DNA of 64,000 nt from an uncultured Hungatella sp. Its GTDB lineage: Bacteria; Bacillota; Clostridia; Lachnospirales; Lachnospiraceae. The stretch lies in contig CAJUJV010000002.1 in the NCBI GenBank assembly GCA_910586845.1, positions 33,199 to 97,198 of the forward strand, read 5' to 3'. Numbering within the stretch: position 1 is the stretch's first letter; every line of letters starts with the position of its first letter. The position numbers and the translations under genes were made by a program. Below the pieces are notes generated by a model, which saw only the letters and a program-made list of their open reading frames with translations, ran no database searches and had not been told where the DNA came from. This document shows, in pieces, positions 52,687 to 62,130 of the stretch.

Positions 52687-54219
52687 TTACAGCAGAGGCG
52701 ATAACAGCCGGCTGCACTGCTCCTTCCCGCGAATCCACATGCTGCGTGCCCTGTATCGCTCTTTGGTGATCTCCAGACAATGGTCCAGATCCTTAAGAAA
52801 TGCCTGTTCCAGACGCCCGGTGGTCTCGGGGTCAAAGATGGTGGCATTGACCTCAAAATTCAGCTCAAAACTTCGGATGTCCATATTGGCTGTCCCGCAG
52901 CAGCTGACCAGACCGTCTGCGGTGACCACTTTGGCGTGGAGAAATCCGTTTTCATAGGTATAGCATCTGGCTCCCACCGCAAGAAGATCGCCCACATAGG
53001 AGTAGGAGGCCCAGTAGACAAAGGGGTGGTCCGGCTTACAGGGGATCATCAGGCGCACATCCACCCCGGACTCGGCGGCCATCTTTAAGGCGGACAGGAC
53101 CGCATCGTCGGGAACGAAATAAGGAGTCTGGATATAGATATGCTTTTTGGCTTTGTTGAACAGCTGGAGATAATTGTTGCGGATCTGGCGGTTGCTGGCA
53201 TCCGGTCCGCTGCTGATGATCTGGACAGCCACATGGCGGCCGGTCCGGTCAGGCGGGGCCGAAACGTCGGACCGGTCCGGAGACTGCCCGTCATGAAGGC
53301 CGAAATATCTGCCTTCTTTAAACAGATTTTCCTTTACCGCATAATTCCAATCCAGGGCAAACCGGATCTGCAGGCTGTAGACCGCGCTTCCGCGAAGCTT
53401 TAAGTGGGTATCCCGCCAGTAGCCGAACCCGGGATCTTCCGAGATATATTCCCGTCCGATATTAAAGCCTCCCACATATCCGATCCGTCCGTCGATGACC
53501 ACGATCTTTCGGTGGTTCCGGTAGTTGACCCGCAGCTGAAGACGGCCCAGGATGGCGGGAAAGAATTCTCCCACCTTGACTCCGGATGCTTCCAGCTCTC
53601 TCCAGACCCGTTTCGGCATAAAACGTCCCCCCATACCGTCACAGAGGATCCGTACCTCCACGCCTTCGGCGGCCTTTTTCTTGAGAACAGGGATGATCCG
53701 CCGGAAAACCTGGTCGTTTTTGATGATGTAGTACTGGATATGGATATATTCCCTGGCCTGTTCCAGTTCTCCGATAAGATCGTTAAATTTTTCTTTTCCG
53801 TCAGTGAAGATATCTACCTGATTATCGTCGGTCAGCACGGCTCCGGAGGTCTCCAGGTTATAGAGCACCAGGTTTTCGTACTCCAGATACCGCATGTCAT
53901 GGAGCCGGACCGTCCGGTCCCATATGGCTTCCTCCTGGGTCTTCACCGAACAGCGCAGCCGGTCCTCCACCTCCTTTACCCGGAACATCCGGTTTTTCCG
54001 GAAATCCTGACATAGCAGAAGATAGAGGAGAAAGCCGAAGATCGGCACAAAATACAGGGCCAGAAGCCAGGTCCACACGGCCTTTGGGTCTCTTCTCTGA
54101 AAGAAGACGATAAGTACCGATAAAAACAAATTGATATACAGCAGGTGATCCATCATCCACAGCCAGACCTGGAAGGACTGCCGGGGGATCTGTTCCAGTA
54201 TTTCCCATATTACTTCCAT
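52687..54219 (-). CDS. cls: Cardiolipin synthase, phospholipase D family
   Basis: 510 aa. It makes cardiolipin from two phosphatidylglycerols. Two N-terminal membrane segments (about 15-35 and 40-62) precede two PLD domains with HKD motifs: HRKIVVIDGRIGYVGGFNIG and HAKVVTADGLVSCCGTANMD. Length is normal for Cls. AAGGAAA lies before the ATG at 54219. The DUF4250 gene lies 47 bp upstream in the same direction, and the two are probably co-transcribed. Confidence 0.95.
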   Translation of the reverse strand: MEVIWEILEQIPRQSFQVWLWMMDHLLYINLFLSVLIVFFQRRDPKAVWTWLLALYFVPIFGFLLYLLLCQDFRKNRMFRVKEVEDRLRCSVKTQEEAIWDRTVRLHDMRYLEYENLVLYNLETSGAVLTDDNQVDIFTDGKEKFNDLIGELEQAREYIHIQYYIIKNDQVFRRIIPVLKKKAAEGVEVRILCDGMGGRFMPKRVWRELEASGVKVGEFFPAILGRLQLRVNYRNHRKIVVIDGRIGYVGGFNIGREYISEDPGFGYWRDTHLKLRGSAVYSLQIRFALDWNYAVKENLFKEGRYFGLHDGQSPDRSDVSAPPDRTGRHVAVQIISSGPDASNRQIRNNYLQLFNKAKKHIYIQTPYFVPDDAVLSALKMAAESGVDVRLMIPCKPDHPFVYWASYSYVGDLLAVGARCYTYENGFLHAKVVTADGLVSCCGTANMDIRSFELNFEVNATIFDPETTGRLEQAFLKDLDHCLEITKERYRARSMWIRGKEQCSRLLSPLL

Positions 54220-54266
54220 AGAATCATTTCCTTACAAACAAAGTCCCGGATGGCAGGCTGTCAGAC

Positions 54267-54446
54267 CTACAGAAACCGGTTTTTCTCCGGATCATACCGG
54301 TAACCGATGCTCTCCAGCGTCTTCTGGATCCCGGCCGGGTCCAGGTCCAGACAGCTGCAGCACTCCTGAAAAGAAGGATAGAAATCCCGCAGCTGGGTGT
54401 TTAAATAGCTTAACAGCATCACAGGGTCTCTTGGAATCGTGTTCAT
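54267..54446 (-). CDS. DUF4250 family small protein
   Basis: 59 aa, function unknown. It begins MNTIPRDPVMLLSYLNTQLR and ends SIGYRYDPEKNRFL, the shape of the DUF4250 family: the PxDPVMLLS-xxNTQLRD start and a YxYDxExNxFx end. GGGAGG lies ten bases before the ATG at 54446, with a TTGCCA-17-TATACT promoter in front. The hydrophilic helical character suggests a small cytoplasmic binding protein. It is first in the unit with cls. Confidence 0.82.
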   Translation of the reverse strand: MNTIPRDPVMLLSYLNTQLRDFYPSFQECCSCLDLDPAGIQKTLESIGYRYDPEKNRFL

Positions 54447-54489
54447 GGTTCATACCTCCCATTTTCAAATAGTATATGATTTTTTTAAA

Positions 54490-54518
54490 AGTATAAACCA
54501 TGAAGATTTTTATGGCAA
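54490..54518 (-). promoter_or_regulatory. Promoter of the DUF4250-cls unit
   Basis: TTGCCA (54518-54513), 17 bases, TATACT (54495-54490) on the minus strand. Confidence 0.65.
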
Positions 54519-54578
54519 GGGGGAGGCGGAGAGAAAATCAATGGTATAAAAACACCTTCTCCCGCACATACTGCCCTT

Positions 54579-55034
54579 ATGAACACGTCATACAGATTAA
54601 AAGAACTGAGCAGAAATTTCTGCCGGTGCGGCGTCGCCGGCTGGTGTCTGGAGGTAATCTTTACTTCCCTGGAATCCATGGCCCTCCATGACTGGCGGCT
54701 CATGGGCAGGACTTCCCTTCTGATGTTTCCCATCTACGGTATGGGCGCACTTTTGGCCCCCATCGGACAGGCTGTGGATACCTGGCTCAAGGCCGGGCCC
54801 ACAGACGTGCCAAGAGCTGCCGACCGGGTGATGCGCCACGGGGTCCTGTACATGGTCCTGATCTTTACGGCAGAATACCTGACCGGCATCTGTCTGCGGG
54901 CCGGAGGCATCTGTCCGTGGGACTACAGCGGCCGTCAGATGAACGTCAACGGACTGATCCGTCTGGACTTCGCTCCCCTGTGGTTCCTGACGGGACTTTT
55001 ATTCGAACAAATTACAAAAAAGAAAGGCGCATAG
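54579..55034 (+). CDS. Putative ABC-transporter type IV family membrane protein
   Basis: 151 aa with about four hydrophobic segments. Features such as TSLLMFPIYGMGALLAPIG, the LIFTAEYLTGICLR segment and the WDYSGRQMNVNGLIRLDFAPLWFLTGLLFE block match the small membrane family labelled putative ABC-transporter type IV (PF06541) in databases, although there is no proof of transport. No good ribosome site is seen at the ATG. The frame stays open for a short way upstream, so the exact start is unsure. It ends inside a terminator that also overlaps the next promoter. Confidence 0.75.
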   Translation: MNTSYRLKELSRNFCRCGVAGWCLEVIFTSLESMALHDWRLMGRTSLLMFPIYGMGALLAPIGQAVDTWLKAGPTDVPRAADRVMRHGVLYMVLIFTAEYLTGICLRAGGICPWDYSGRQMNVNGLIRLDFAPLWFLTGLLFEQITKKKGA

Positions 55035-55058
55035 ACTTGTATTTGCGTCTTTCTTTTT
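55016..55058 (+). terminator. Terminator overlapping a stop codon and the next promoter
   Basis: AAAAAAGAAAGGCGCA (55016-55031) pairs with TGCGTCTTTCTTTTT (55044-55058) with one wobble. The stop codon of the membrane protein gene lies at the loop. Confidence 0.75.
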
Positions 55059-55065
55059 ATATAAT
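55037..55065 (+). promoter_or_regulatory. Promoter of the plsC-pheA-ppx-ppk run
   Basis: TTGTAT (55037-55042), 17 bases, perfect TATAAT (55060-55065). Confidence 0.75.
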
Positions 55066-55101
55066 ACATGTGGTAAGGAGGGGCCCGTTTCTGACGGGAG
55101 A

Positions 55102-55932
55102 ATGAAAATCATGTTAAAATTTATTCTTGTAGCGTCCATCGTTATTCTGTTTTTGATCTTCAGTATTCCTGTTCTCATAGTGGAGCGATATATCGGGAAG
55201 AAAGATCCTGAGAAAAAGAACCGGCAGAGTCTGGCTGTCGTTCAGTTTATGTTTCGTTTTATCCTGAAAGTAGCAGGCATACATATAACCGTAAAGGGGA
55301 TGGAGAATGTTCCAAAGGACAGACCGGTGCTCTATGTAGGCAACCACAGAAGCTATTTTGACATCCTGGTGGGCTATACCACAGTGACCACTCTCATGGG
55401 CTTCATGGCAAAGAAGGAGATGGAGAAGATCCCCCTTCTGTCCAACTGGATGAGAAACGTCAACTGTCTCTTTCTGGACAGAGAAAACATCCGGGAGGGA
55501 CTGAAAGCCATTATGGAAGGAGTGGACCATGTGAAAAACGGTATCTCCGTGTGGAGCTTTCCGGAAGGCACCAGAAACGATGCGGAAAATTACCTGGATC
55601 TGATGCCCTTTAAAGAAGGCAGCCTGAAGATCGCGGAGAAGACCGGGTGTCCCGTGGTTCCGGTGGCCATCACCGGTACGGCCGAGGCTTTTGAGAGCCA
55701 TTACCCCAGGATCTGCTCTTCCCAGGTGACGATCGAGTTCGGCGAGCCTTTTATCATACCTGCCAGAGGGCATCTTCCGGCATCCTCCGGGGAGGAAGGC
55801 GGCTCTCAGGACTCTGCAAGGGATGGGATCCGGGTGCTGCCCATGGAGAAGAAAAAAGTGGCCGGAGCCTGTGCCAGAGACATGATCCTGGACATGCTGT
55901 TAAAAGAAAAAGAGCTGAGAGAGGAAAACTAG
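55102..55932 (+). CDS. plsC: 1-acyl-sn-glycerol-3-phosphate acyltransferase
   Basis: 276 aa. It adds the second acyl chain in phosphatidic acid synthesis. An N-terminal membrane segment (about 3-23), then motif I NHRSYFD (catalytic His and Asp), GFMAKKEMEKIPLLSNWM, motif III FPEGTRN and motif IV VPVAITGT. GGGAG lies before the start. The ATG at 55111 is a possible alternative because spacing is tight at 55102. The stop is followed at once by the pheA start, so the two are coupled. Confidence 0.94.
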   Translation: MKIMLKFILVASIVILFLIFSIPVLIVERYIGKKDPEKKNRQSLAVVQFMFRFILKVAGIHITVKGMENVPKDRPVLYVGNHRSYFDILVGYTTVTTLMGFMAKKEMEKIPLLSNWMRNVNCLFLDRENIREGLKAIMEGVDHVKNGISVWSFPEGTRNDAENYLDLMPFKEGSLKIAEKTGCPVVPVAITGTAEAFESHYPRICSSQVTIEFGEPFIIPARGHLPASSGEEGGSQDSARDGIRVLPMEKKKVAGACARDMILDMLLKEKELREEN

Positions 55933-57060
55933 ATGGATTTACTGCAGATCAGGGATCAGCTGGATGTGATCGACAGAGAGATCGTCCGGCTCTTTGAAGA
56001 GAGAATGAAACTTGTGGGAGATGTGGCGGAGTTTAAGATCAGGACAGGGAAGCAGGTCTTTGACAAAGAGAGGGAACAGGCCAAGATCGCTTCCGTCCGA
56101 AAGCTGGCCCACGGAGAATTTAACGGTCAGGCGGCAGAGGAGCTGTTTACCCAGCTGATGACTATCAGCCGGCGCTTCCAGTACCGTCTGTTGGAGCAGA
56201 ACGGTCAGAAGACGGAGCTGGGATTTGTCAGGACAGATCACATCCCTGTCAGGGGAGTGAAGGTGGTCTATCAGGGAGTGGAAGGGGCTTACAGCCATGA
56301 GGCCACTCTGGCCTATTTCGGGGAAGACGCGTGCTGCTATCATGTGAAGACATGGGAGGAGGCCATGGAGGATGCCGAGTCCGGAAAGGCGGATTATGCG
56401 GTGATTCCCATCGAGAATTCCTCCGCAGGGGCGGTCAGTTCCAACTATGACCTTCTCATCCGCCATGCCAATGTGATCGTGGCCGAGATCTGCATTCCGG
56501 TCCATCACATGCTCCTGGGACTTCCCGGCTCAGACATCAGGGATATCCGGTCCGTGTACTCTCATCCCCAGGCCCTTCTGCAGTGCAGCGAATATCTCAA
56601 TGCCCGCCCGGAGTGGAGACAGATCAGTGTGGAGAATACGGCTGTGGCCGCCAAAAAGATCATTGAGGATCAGGACAGGAGCCAGGCTGCAGTGGCCAGC
56701 CAGGCTGCAGGCAGACTCTACGGCCTGGAGGCTCTGGCATCGGGCATCAATCATAACCGGGCAAATGCCACCCGGTTTCTGATCCTGTCCAGAAACCGTA
56801 TCTACAGCAGAGATGCCCGGAAGATAAGTCTCTGTTTCGAGCTTCCCCACAAAAGCGGGACTCTTTACAACATGCTGGGGAACCTGATCTACAACGGAGT
56901 AAACATGAGGATGATCGAATCCCGGCCCGTGGAGGGGAGAAACTGGGAGTACCGCTTCTTCGTGGATATCGAAGGCAACTTAAGCGATCCTTCCGTCGAG
57001 AACGCTCTGAAGGCCATGTCTGAGGAGGCGGCCAACTTAAAGGTTCTGGGAAACTATTAA
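55933..57060 (+). CDS. pheA: Bifunctional chorismate mutase / prephenate dehydratase
   Basis: 375 aa. The N-terminal AroQ chorismate mutase (about 1-88, LLQIRDQLDVIDREIVRLFEERMKLVGDVAEFK) is followed by prephenate dehydratase (about 110-285, YQGVEGAYSHEATLAYFG, ENSSAGAVSSNYDLL, with NRANATRFLIL) and a C-terminal ACT domain (about 295-375, ELPHKSGTLYNMLGNL, ESRPVEGRNWEYRFFVD) for feedback by phenylalanine. It converts chorismate to phenylpyruvate. No stretch is missing. Confidence 0.97.
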   Translation: MDLLQIRDQLDVIDREIVRLFEERMKLVGDVAEFKIRTGKQVFDKEREQAKIASVRKLAHGEFNGQAAEELFTQLMTISRRFQYRLLEQNGQKTELGFVRTDHIPVRGVKVVYQGVEGAYSHEATLAYFGEDACCYHVKTWEEAMEDAESGKADYAVIPIENSSAGAVSSNYDLLIRHANVIVAEICIPVHHMLLGLPGSDIRDIRSVYSHPQALLQCSEYLNARPEWRQISVENTAVAAKKIIEDQDRSQAAVASQAAGRLYGLEALASGINHNRANATRFLILSRNRIYSRDARKISLCFELPHKSGTLYNMLGNLIYNGVNMRMIESRPVEGRNWEYRFFVDIEGNLSDPSVENALKAMSEEAANLKVLGNY

Positions 57061-57076
57061 AATCGGAGAAGAGACT

Positions 57077-58354
57077 ATGAATACACCACAATTGATCATT
57101 TACCGGAATTTCAGATATCAGCAGCTGTACGACAACATGGTCCAGCTTTTGTGGGGGACCAGAGAACAGGACGAGATTCCGGATCCCTATATCCTGGCCA
57201 ATCAGCTGATCGAGCTGGCGGCAGAGTACGGATTTGAGGGAAATCTGTGGCATTGCTTTCTTGCCCTGTGCCTGGCCAACCATGAGAACGCCTACAGTAT
57301 CTCCTGTGAGATCCGCGGGGATCAGGGAGGAACATTGTCCACGCTGGCGAGACAGGATTTTGCCGTTTTGTGGCAGCTGTACAAAAAAGACATCCGGGTC
57401 CTGGATAAGCTGACACCGGGAAGCTGCGTGTGGTCGGAGCTGTCCTGTTTCCGCACTTTTGGGGAGAGCAGCCGGATCTTTAACCGGAGGATCCGAAACC
57501 GCATCCTGGAACTGTCCGTATCCCTGGCACAGGCAGAGGATGTGGAAAGCTTCGCCCGAGGAGTGTCGGGATTTTACAAAGAATTCGGCGTGGGCAAGTT
57601 CGGCCTCAACAAGGCGTTCCGAATCATAGAGGACCGCCACAGGGCAGTCATCGAGCCCATTGTCAACGTGGAGCATGTGTATCTGAAGGACATCATCGGC
57701 TATGAGCTGCAGAAACAGAAGCTTATTGAGAACACGGAGCGGTTTATCCAGGGAAAGCCGGCCAACAATGTGCTGCTCTTCGGAGATGCAGGCACGGGCA
57801 AGTCCTCCAGCATCAAAGCTGTTTTAAATGAATACTATGACCGGGGCTTGAGGATTATCGAGGTCTACAAGCATCAGTTCCACTCCCTTTCATCTATCTT
57901 GGAACAGATCCAGGACAGAAATTACAGGTTCATCATCTACATGGATGATCTGTCTTTTGAGGAGAGTGAACTGGAATACAAGTATCTGAAGGCAATAATT
58001 GAAGGCGGGCTGGGGAGAAGGCCGGGGAATGTGCTGATTTACGCCACATCCAACAGGCGTCATCTGATCAGAGAGAAGTTCAGCGACAAGCGGGAACTGG
58101 ATGACGAGCTTCATGTCAATGACACGGTCCAGGAGAAGCTGTCCCTGGTGGCCAGATTCGGGGTGACTATCTATTACGGCTCCCCGGATAAAAAAGAGTT
58201 TCAGAATATCGTCAGAGTTCTGGCGGAGAGACATGGGATCCACATGCCGTTGGAGGAACTGTATCAGGAGGCCAACAAGTGGGAACTGTATCACGGCGGC
58301 CTGTCGGGGCGGACGGCAGTTCAGTTTATCACACACATATCAGGCGACCGTTAA
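57077..58354 (+). CDS. DUF815 family AAA ATPase
   Basis: 425 aa. An unassigned N-terminal half is followed by an ATPase domain with Walker A LFGDAGTGKSS (about 235-245) and Walker B FIIYMDDLSF, ATSNRRHLI as sensor 1, then a long C-terminal part with AARFGVTIYYGSP-like and GLSGRTAVQFI segments. This is the DUF815 group, whose task is unknown. It stands directly before ppx and ppk, separated from ppx by about 30 bp, and may have a role in the same stress response (inference only). Confidence 0.88.
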   Translation: MNTPQLIIYRNFRYQQLYDNMVQLLWGTREQDEIPDPYILANQLIELAAEYGFEGNLWHCFLALCLANHENAYSISCEIRGDQGGTLSTLARQDFAVLWQLYKKDIRVLDKLTPGSCVWSELSCFRTFGESSRIFNRRIRNRILELSVSLAQAEDVESFARGVSGFYKEFGVGKFGLNKAFRIIEDRHRAVIEPIVNVEHVYLKDIIGYELQKQKLIENTERFIQGKPANNVLLFGDAGTGKSSSIKAVLNEYYDRGLRIIEVYKHQFHSLSSILEQIQDRNYRFIIYMDDLSFEESELEYKYLKAIIEGGLGRRPGNVLIYATSNRRHLIREKFSDKRELDDELHVNDTVQEKLSLVARFGVTIYYGSPDKKEFQNIVRVLAERHGIHMPLEELYQEANKWELYHGGLSGRTAVQFITHISGDR

Positions 58355-58384
58355 GCATTGTCGGGGAGGAGGAGAAGGAAAGAT

Positions 58385-59866
58385 ATGGCATCACAATTAT
58401 TTGCGGCAATCGACGTAGGCTCCTTTAAGCTGGAACTGGGGATCTATGAGATCACGGCCAAAAACGGGCTGCGCCAGGTGGAACACCTGCGCCATGTCAT
58501 TGCTCTGGGAAAAAACACCTACAGCACGGGAAAGATCAGCTATGAGCTGGTGGACGAGATGTGCAGGATTCTGGGAGATTTTACCGGAGTCATGAAGGCT
58601 TACGGGGTCAGCGATTACCGGGCCTACGCCACCACAGCCATGAGAGTGGCCAAGAACAGCCACATCATACTGGAGCAGATCCGGGTGAGGACAGGGATCA
58701 AGGTCAGGATCTTAAGCAACTCGGAGCAGAGGCTTCTGACCTACAAGGCCGTGGCCATGAAGGAGGCGGAGTTCCAGAAGATCATCCAGAAAGGGACGGC
58801 TATCGTGGATGTCAGTTTCGGAAGCATGCAGATTTCCCTGTTTGATAAAGACAGTCTGGTATCCACCCAGAATCTGCCTCTGGGGGTTATGCGCATCGGA
58901 GGACTTCTGTCCAGGATCCCTGCGGCCGGCTGGCAGCAGAAATCCCTGGTAGAGGAGATCGTGGACAAGGAACTGGAAACTTACAAGAAGATGTATCTGA
59001 GAGACCGGGACATGAAAAACAGGGGGATCAAAAATCTCATCGCCATCGGAGAGCTGATCCTGTACCTGGCAAGAGACGAGGTGGACAACGGCATGACGGA
59101 CCGCATAGAGGCTTCCGAGTTTATCGAGGAACGTTTCGGCGTCAATGCAGGCTATGCATCTCTTCTGATGCCCGCGGCCGTGATTTTTTGCCGCGTGGTG
59201 GAGATGACCGGGGCGGAGATGATCTGGATCCCGGGAGTGCGCATGTGCGACGGCACTGCTGCCGAGTATGCCCACAATATCAAGAAGCTGCATTTCACCC
59301 ATAATTTTGACGAGGATATCCTGACCACCTCCCGGAACATGGCCAAACGTTACCGCTGCGGCGGGAGCCATCCCCAGTGTGTGGAAAAAATGGCCCTGGA
59401 GCTTTTTGACGTGATGAAAAAGAATCACGGGCTCAGCGGAAGAGACCGTCTTCTCCTGCAGATCGCGGCGATCATCCACGGATGCGGAAAGTTTATCAGC
59501 ACCCGAAACGTGAGCGACAGCGCCTACAATATTATTATGGCCACGGAGATCATCGGCCTCTCCCACGAGGAGAGAAAGCTGGTGGCGGAGGCCGTCCGCA
59601 GTTATGAAGAGGAATTTGACTATGCCGACAACGACACCAGGGTGGCCAAAGTGACGGCCCTGCTGCGGCTGGCCAATGCTCTGGACAGAAGCCATAAACA
59701 GAAACTGTCCGAGTGCAGGATGATCGTGAAAAACGGGGAGCTGCTGATCACCGCCGCTTATGAGGGAGATATCAGTCTGGAACTTCTGGCAGTGGAGAGA
59801 TGTGCGGATTTCTTTGAGGAGATTTTTGGTATCAGACCGGTACTGAAAAAGAAAAGGAGGGGTTAA
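58385..59866 (+). CDS. ppx: Ppx/GppA family exopolyphosphatase with C-terminal HD domain
   Basis: 493 aa. It cleaves terminal phosphate from polyphosphate or pppGpp. FAAIDVGSFKLELGIYEI, YAYATTAMR-like RAYATTAMRVAKN, and GTAIVDVSFGSMQISLFD form the actin-like ATPase fold with its phosphate loops. The glycine-rich loop here reads DVSFGSMQ where many homologues have D-x-GGGS. The C-terminal half (about 310-490) is HD-like (IAAIIHGCGKFIS with the HG pair). ATG at 58385 with GAGGAGAAGGAAAG ahead. The ppk start follows its stop by three bases. Confidence 0.9.
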   Translation: MASQLFAAIDVGSFKLELGIYEITAKNGLRQVEHLRHVIALGKNTYSTGKISYELVDEMCRILGDFTGVMKAYGVSDYRAYATTAMRVAKNSHIILEQIRVRTGIKVRILSNSEQRLLTYKAVAMKEAEFQKIIQKGTAIVDVSFGSMQISLFDKDSLVSTQNLPLGVMRIGGLLSRIPAAGWQQKSLVEEIVDKELETYKKMYLRDRDMKNRGIKNLIAIGELILYLARDEVDNGMTDRIEASEFIEERFGVNAGYASLLMPAAVIFCRVVEMTGAEMIWIPGVRMCDGTAAEYAHNIKKLHFTHNFDEDILTTSRNMAKRYRCGGSHPQCVEKMALELFDVMKKNHGLSGRDRLLLQIAAIIHGCGKFISTRNVSDSAYNIIMATEIIGLSHEERKLVAEAVRSYEEEFDYADNDTRVAKVTALLRLANALDRSHKQKLSECRMIVKNGELLITAAYEGDISLELLAVERCADFFEEIFGIRPVLKKKRRG

Positions 59867-59869
59867 GCC

Positions 59870-62005
59870 GTGGCAGAGATCGACTCAAAATATACCAGAT
59901 ATGAAAATTATGTAAACAGAGAACTGAGCTGGCTGGAATTCGACTACCGCATTCTGGAGGAAGCAAGGGATAAGACTCTCCCCTTGTTCGAACGGCTGAA
60001 ATTTTTAAGTATCACCGCCTCCAATCTGGACGAATTTTTTATGGTCCGGGTGGCCTCCTTAAAAGATATGGTCCATGCAGGCTACACCAAACCGGATCTG
60101 GCAGGTCTTAAACCGGAAGAGCAGCTGAAAAAAATAGAGGAGAAAACCCACGACCTGGTGACTCTTCAGTACTCCACCTACAACCGTTCCCTTCTTCCGG
60201 CCCTGCGCCAGAACGGTCTGCGCATCATCGTCAGACACGAGGATCTGACAAAGGAGGAGGGAGAATATGTGGACCGGTATTTTCGGGACAATGTATATCC
60301 GGTGCTGACTCCCATGGCAGTGGATTCCTCCCGGCCTTTCCCGCTGATCTACAACAAATCCCTGAACATCGCGGCTCTGGTGAAAGAGAAAGAGAAAGAG
60401 GATCAGCTGGACTTTGCCATGGTCCAGGTGCCCAGCGTGCTGCCCAGGATCGTGGAGATCCCCGCCCAGGGGGAGCGGGTGGTCATCCTGCTGGAGGAGA
60501 TCATAGAGAGAAACGTATCGACACTGTTTGTAAAACATGAAGTCCTGGCCGCCCATCCCTTCCGGATCATGAGAAACGCGGACCTGTCCATCGATGAGGA
60601 TGAGGCGGAGGATCTGTTAAAAGAAATAGAGAAACAGCTGAAAAAACGCAGATGGGGCGAAGCTATCCGTCTGGAGATCGAAGAAAATACAGACAAGCGG
60701 CTTCTGAAACGTCTGAAAAAGGAGCTGGATATCCATTCCGGCGATATTTTCTCCATCAACGGCCCTCTGGATCTGACGTTTCTTATGAAGATGTACGGCC
60801 TGGCCGGATTTGATCATCTGAAGGCCCCCGGATATGTGCCCCAGCCCAACCCGGCGTTTATGAATGAAGACGACATTTTTACCAACATCCGCAAAGGAGA
60901 TATTCTGCTCCACCATCCTTACGAGTCCTTTGATCCGGTGGTAAATTTCGTGAAGACGGCTGCCAGAGATCCTCAGGTACTGGCTATCAAGCAGACTCTG
61001 TACCGCGTCAGCGGCAACTCCCCCATTGTGGCTGCCCTGGCAGAGGCGGCGGACCGGGGCAAGCAGGTCTTTGTGCTGGTGGAGCTGAAGGCCCGTTTTG
61101 ACGAGGAAAACAACATTAACTGGGCCAAGACCCTGGAGAAAGCAGGCTGCCACGTAATCTACGGACTCCTGGGGTTAAAGACTCATTCCAAGATCACCCT
61201 GGTGGTAAGGCGGGAGGAAGACGGTATCCGCCGCTATGTTCATCTGGGTACGGGAAACTATAATGATTCCACGGCGAAACTCTACACGGACTGCGGCATC
61301 CTTACCTGCCATCCCCAGATCGGAGAAGATGCCACGGCAGTGTTCAATATGATGTCCGGCTACTCGGAGCCCCTTCACTGGAATCAGCTGGCAGTGGCTC
61401 CTATCTGGCTGAGAAAGCGGTTCCTGAGGATGATCAGGCGGGAGACGGACCATGCCAGGGCAGGCAGAGGGGGCAGGATCATCGCCAAGGTCAATTCCCT
61501 GTGCGACAGGGACATCATCGCCGCCCTCTACGAGGCTTCCTGTGCGGGAGTAAAGATCGATCTCATCGTCAGAGGAATCTGTTGCCTTCGGGCCGGCGTG
61601 CCGGAGTTGAGCGAGAACATCACGGTCCGCTCGATCGTGGGCAATTTCCTGGAACATATCAGGATCTTCTATTTTGAGAACGACGAGGCTCCGGAGGTGT
61701 ATATGGCCAGCGCGGACTGGATGCCGAGAAACCTGGACCGCCGGGTGGAGATCATGTTTCCCATCCTGGATGAAGGGCTGAGAGAGAAGGCCATCCACAT
61801 CCTGGAGGTGCAGCTGGCCGACAATATGAAAGCCCATATTCTGCAGCCTGACGGAAGCTATGTGAAACCGGACAGGAGAGGGAAAGCTCATGTATGCGCC
61901 CAGGATACCTTCTGTCAGGAAGCCGTGGAGGCGGTGAAGAAGCAGAAGGCATCTGAGGAGCCGGAGAACCGGAGAGTGTTCGTGCCGGTGGAGAGAGAAG
62001 AATAG
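59870..62005 (+). CDS. ppk: Polyphosphate kinase 1
   Basis: 711 aa. It builds polyphosphate from ATP. The N-domain opens YVNRELSWLEFDYRIL, then FLSITASNLDEFFMVRVA, then the catalytic C domains with autophosphorylated His439 in THSKITLVVRRE and HLGTGNYNDSTAKLYTDCG. E. coli uses His435 at the same place. The start is a GTG at 59870 with AAGGAGGGG before it. It forms an operon with ppx. A strong terminator follows. Confidence 0.97.
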   Translation: MAEIDSKYTRYENYVNRELSWLEFDYRILEEARDKTLPLFERLKFLSITASNLDEFFMVRVASLKDMVHAGYTKPDLAGLKPEEQLKKIEEKTHDLVTLQYSTYNRSLLPALRQNGLRIIVRHEDLTKEEGEYVDRYFRDNVYPVLTPMAVDSSRPFPLIYNKSLNIAALVKEKEKEDQLDFAMVQVPSVLPRIVEIPAQGERVVILLEEIIERNVSTLFVKHEVLAAHPFRIMRNADLSIDEDEAEDLLKEIEKQLKKRRWGEAIRLEIEENTDKRLLKRLKKELDIHSGDIFSINGPLDLTFLMKMYGLAGFDHLKAPGYVPQPNPAFMNEDDIFTNIRKGDILLHHPYESFDPVVNFVKTAARDPQVLAIKQTLYRVSGNSPIVAALAEAADRGKQVFVLVELKARFDEENNINWAKTLEKAGCHVIYGLLGLKTHSKITLVVRREEDGIRRYVHLGTGNYNDSTAKLYTDCGILTCHPQIGEDATAVFNMMSGYSEPLHWNQLAVAPIWLRKRFLRMIRRETDHARAGRGGRIIAKVNSLCDRDIIAALYEASCAGVKIDLIVRGICCLRAGVPELSENITVRSIVGNFLEHIRIFYFENDEAPEVYMASADWMPRNLDRRVEIMFPILDEGLREKAIHILEVQLADNMKAHILQPDGSYVKPDRRGKAHVCAQDTFCQEAVEAVKKQKASEEPENRRVFVPVEREE

Positions 62006-62023
62006 AATGTGGAAGTGGAAAAG

Positions 62024-62058
62024 GAAGGGAATCTGACAGAGATTCCCTTCTGTTTTTT
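62024..62058 (+). terminator. Terminator after ppk
   Basis: GAAGGGAATCT pairs with AGATTCCCTTC (62024-62050), followed by TGTTTTTTT. Confidence 0.9.
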
Positions 62059-62094
62059 TAATGAAAAAGTAAGGCAAAATCCGGCCTTTTATGG

Positions 62095-62100
62095 TATAAT
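62095..62100 (+). promoter_or_regulatory. -10 box of the second two-component operon
   Basis: A perfect TATAAT about 30 bases before the regulator start. No good -35 box is seen 17 bases upstream, which may point to activator dependence. Confidence 0.5.
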
Positions 62101-62130
62101 TCTCAAAGAAAGAGACGAGGAGGTAATGTG

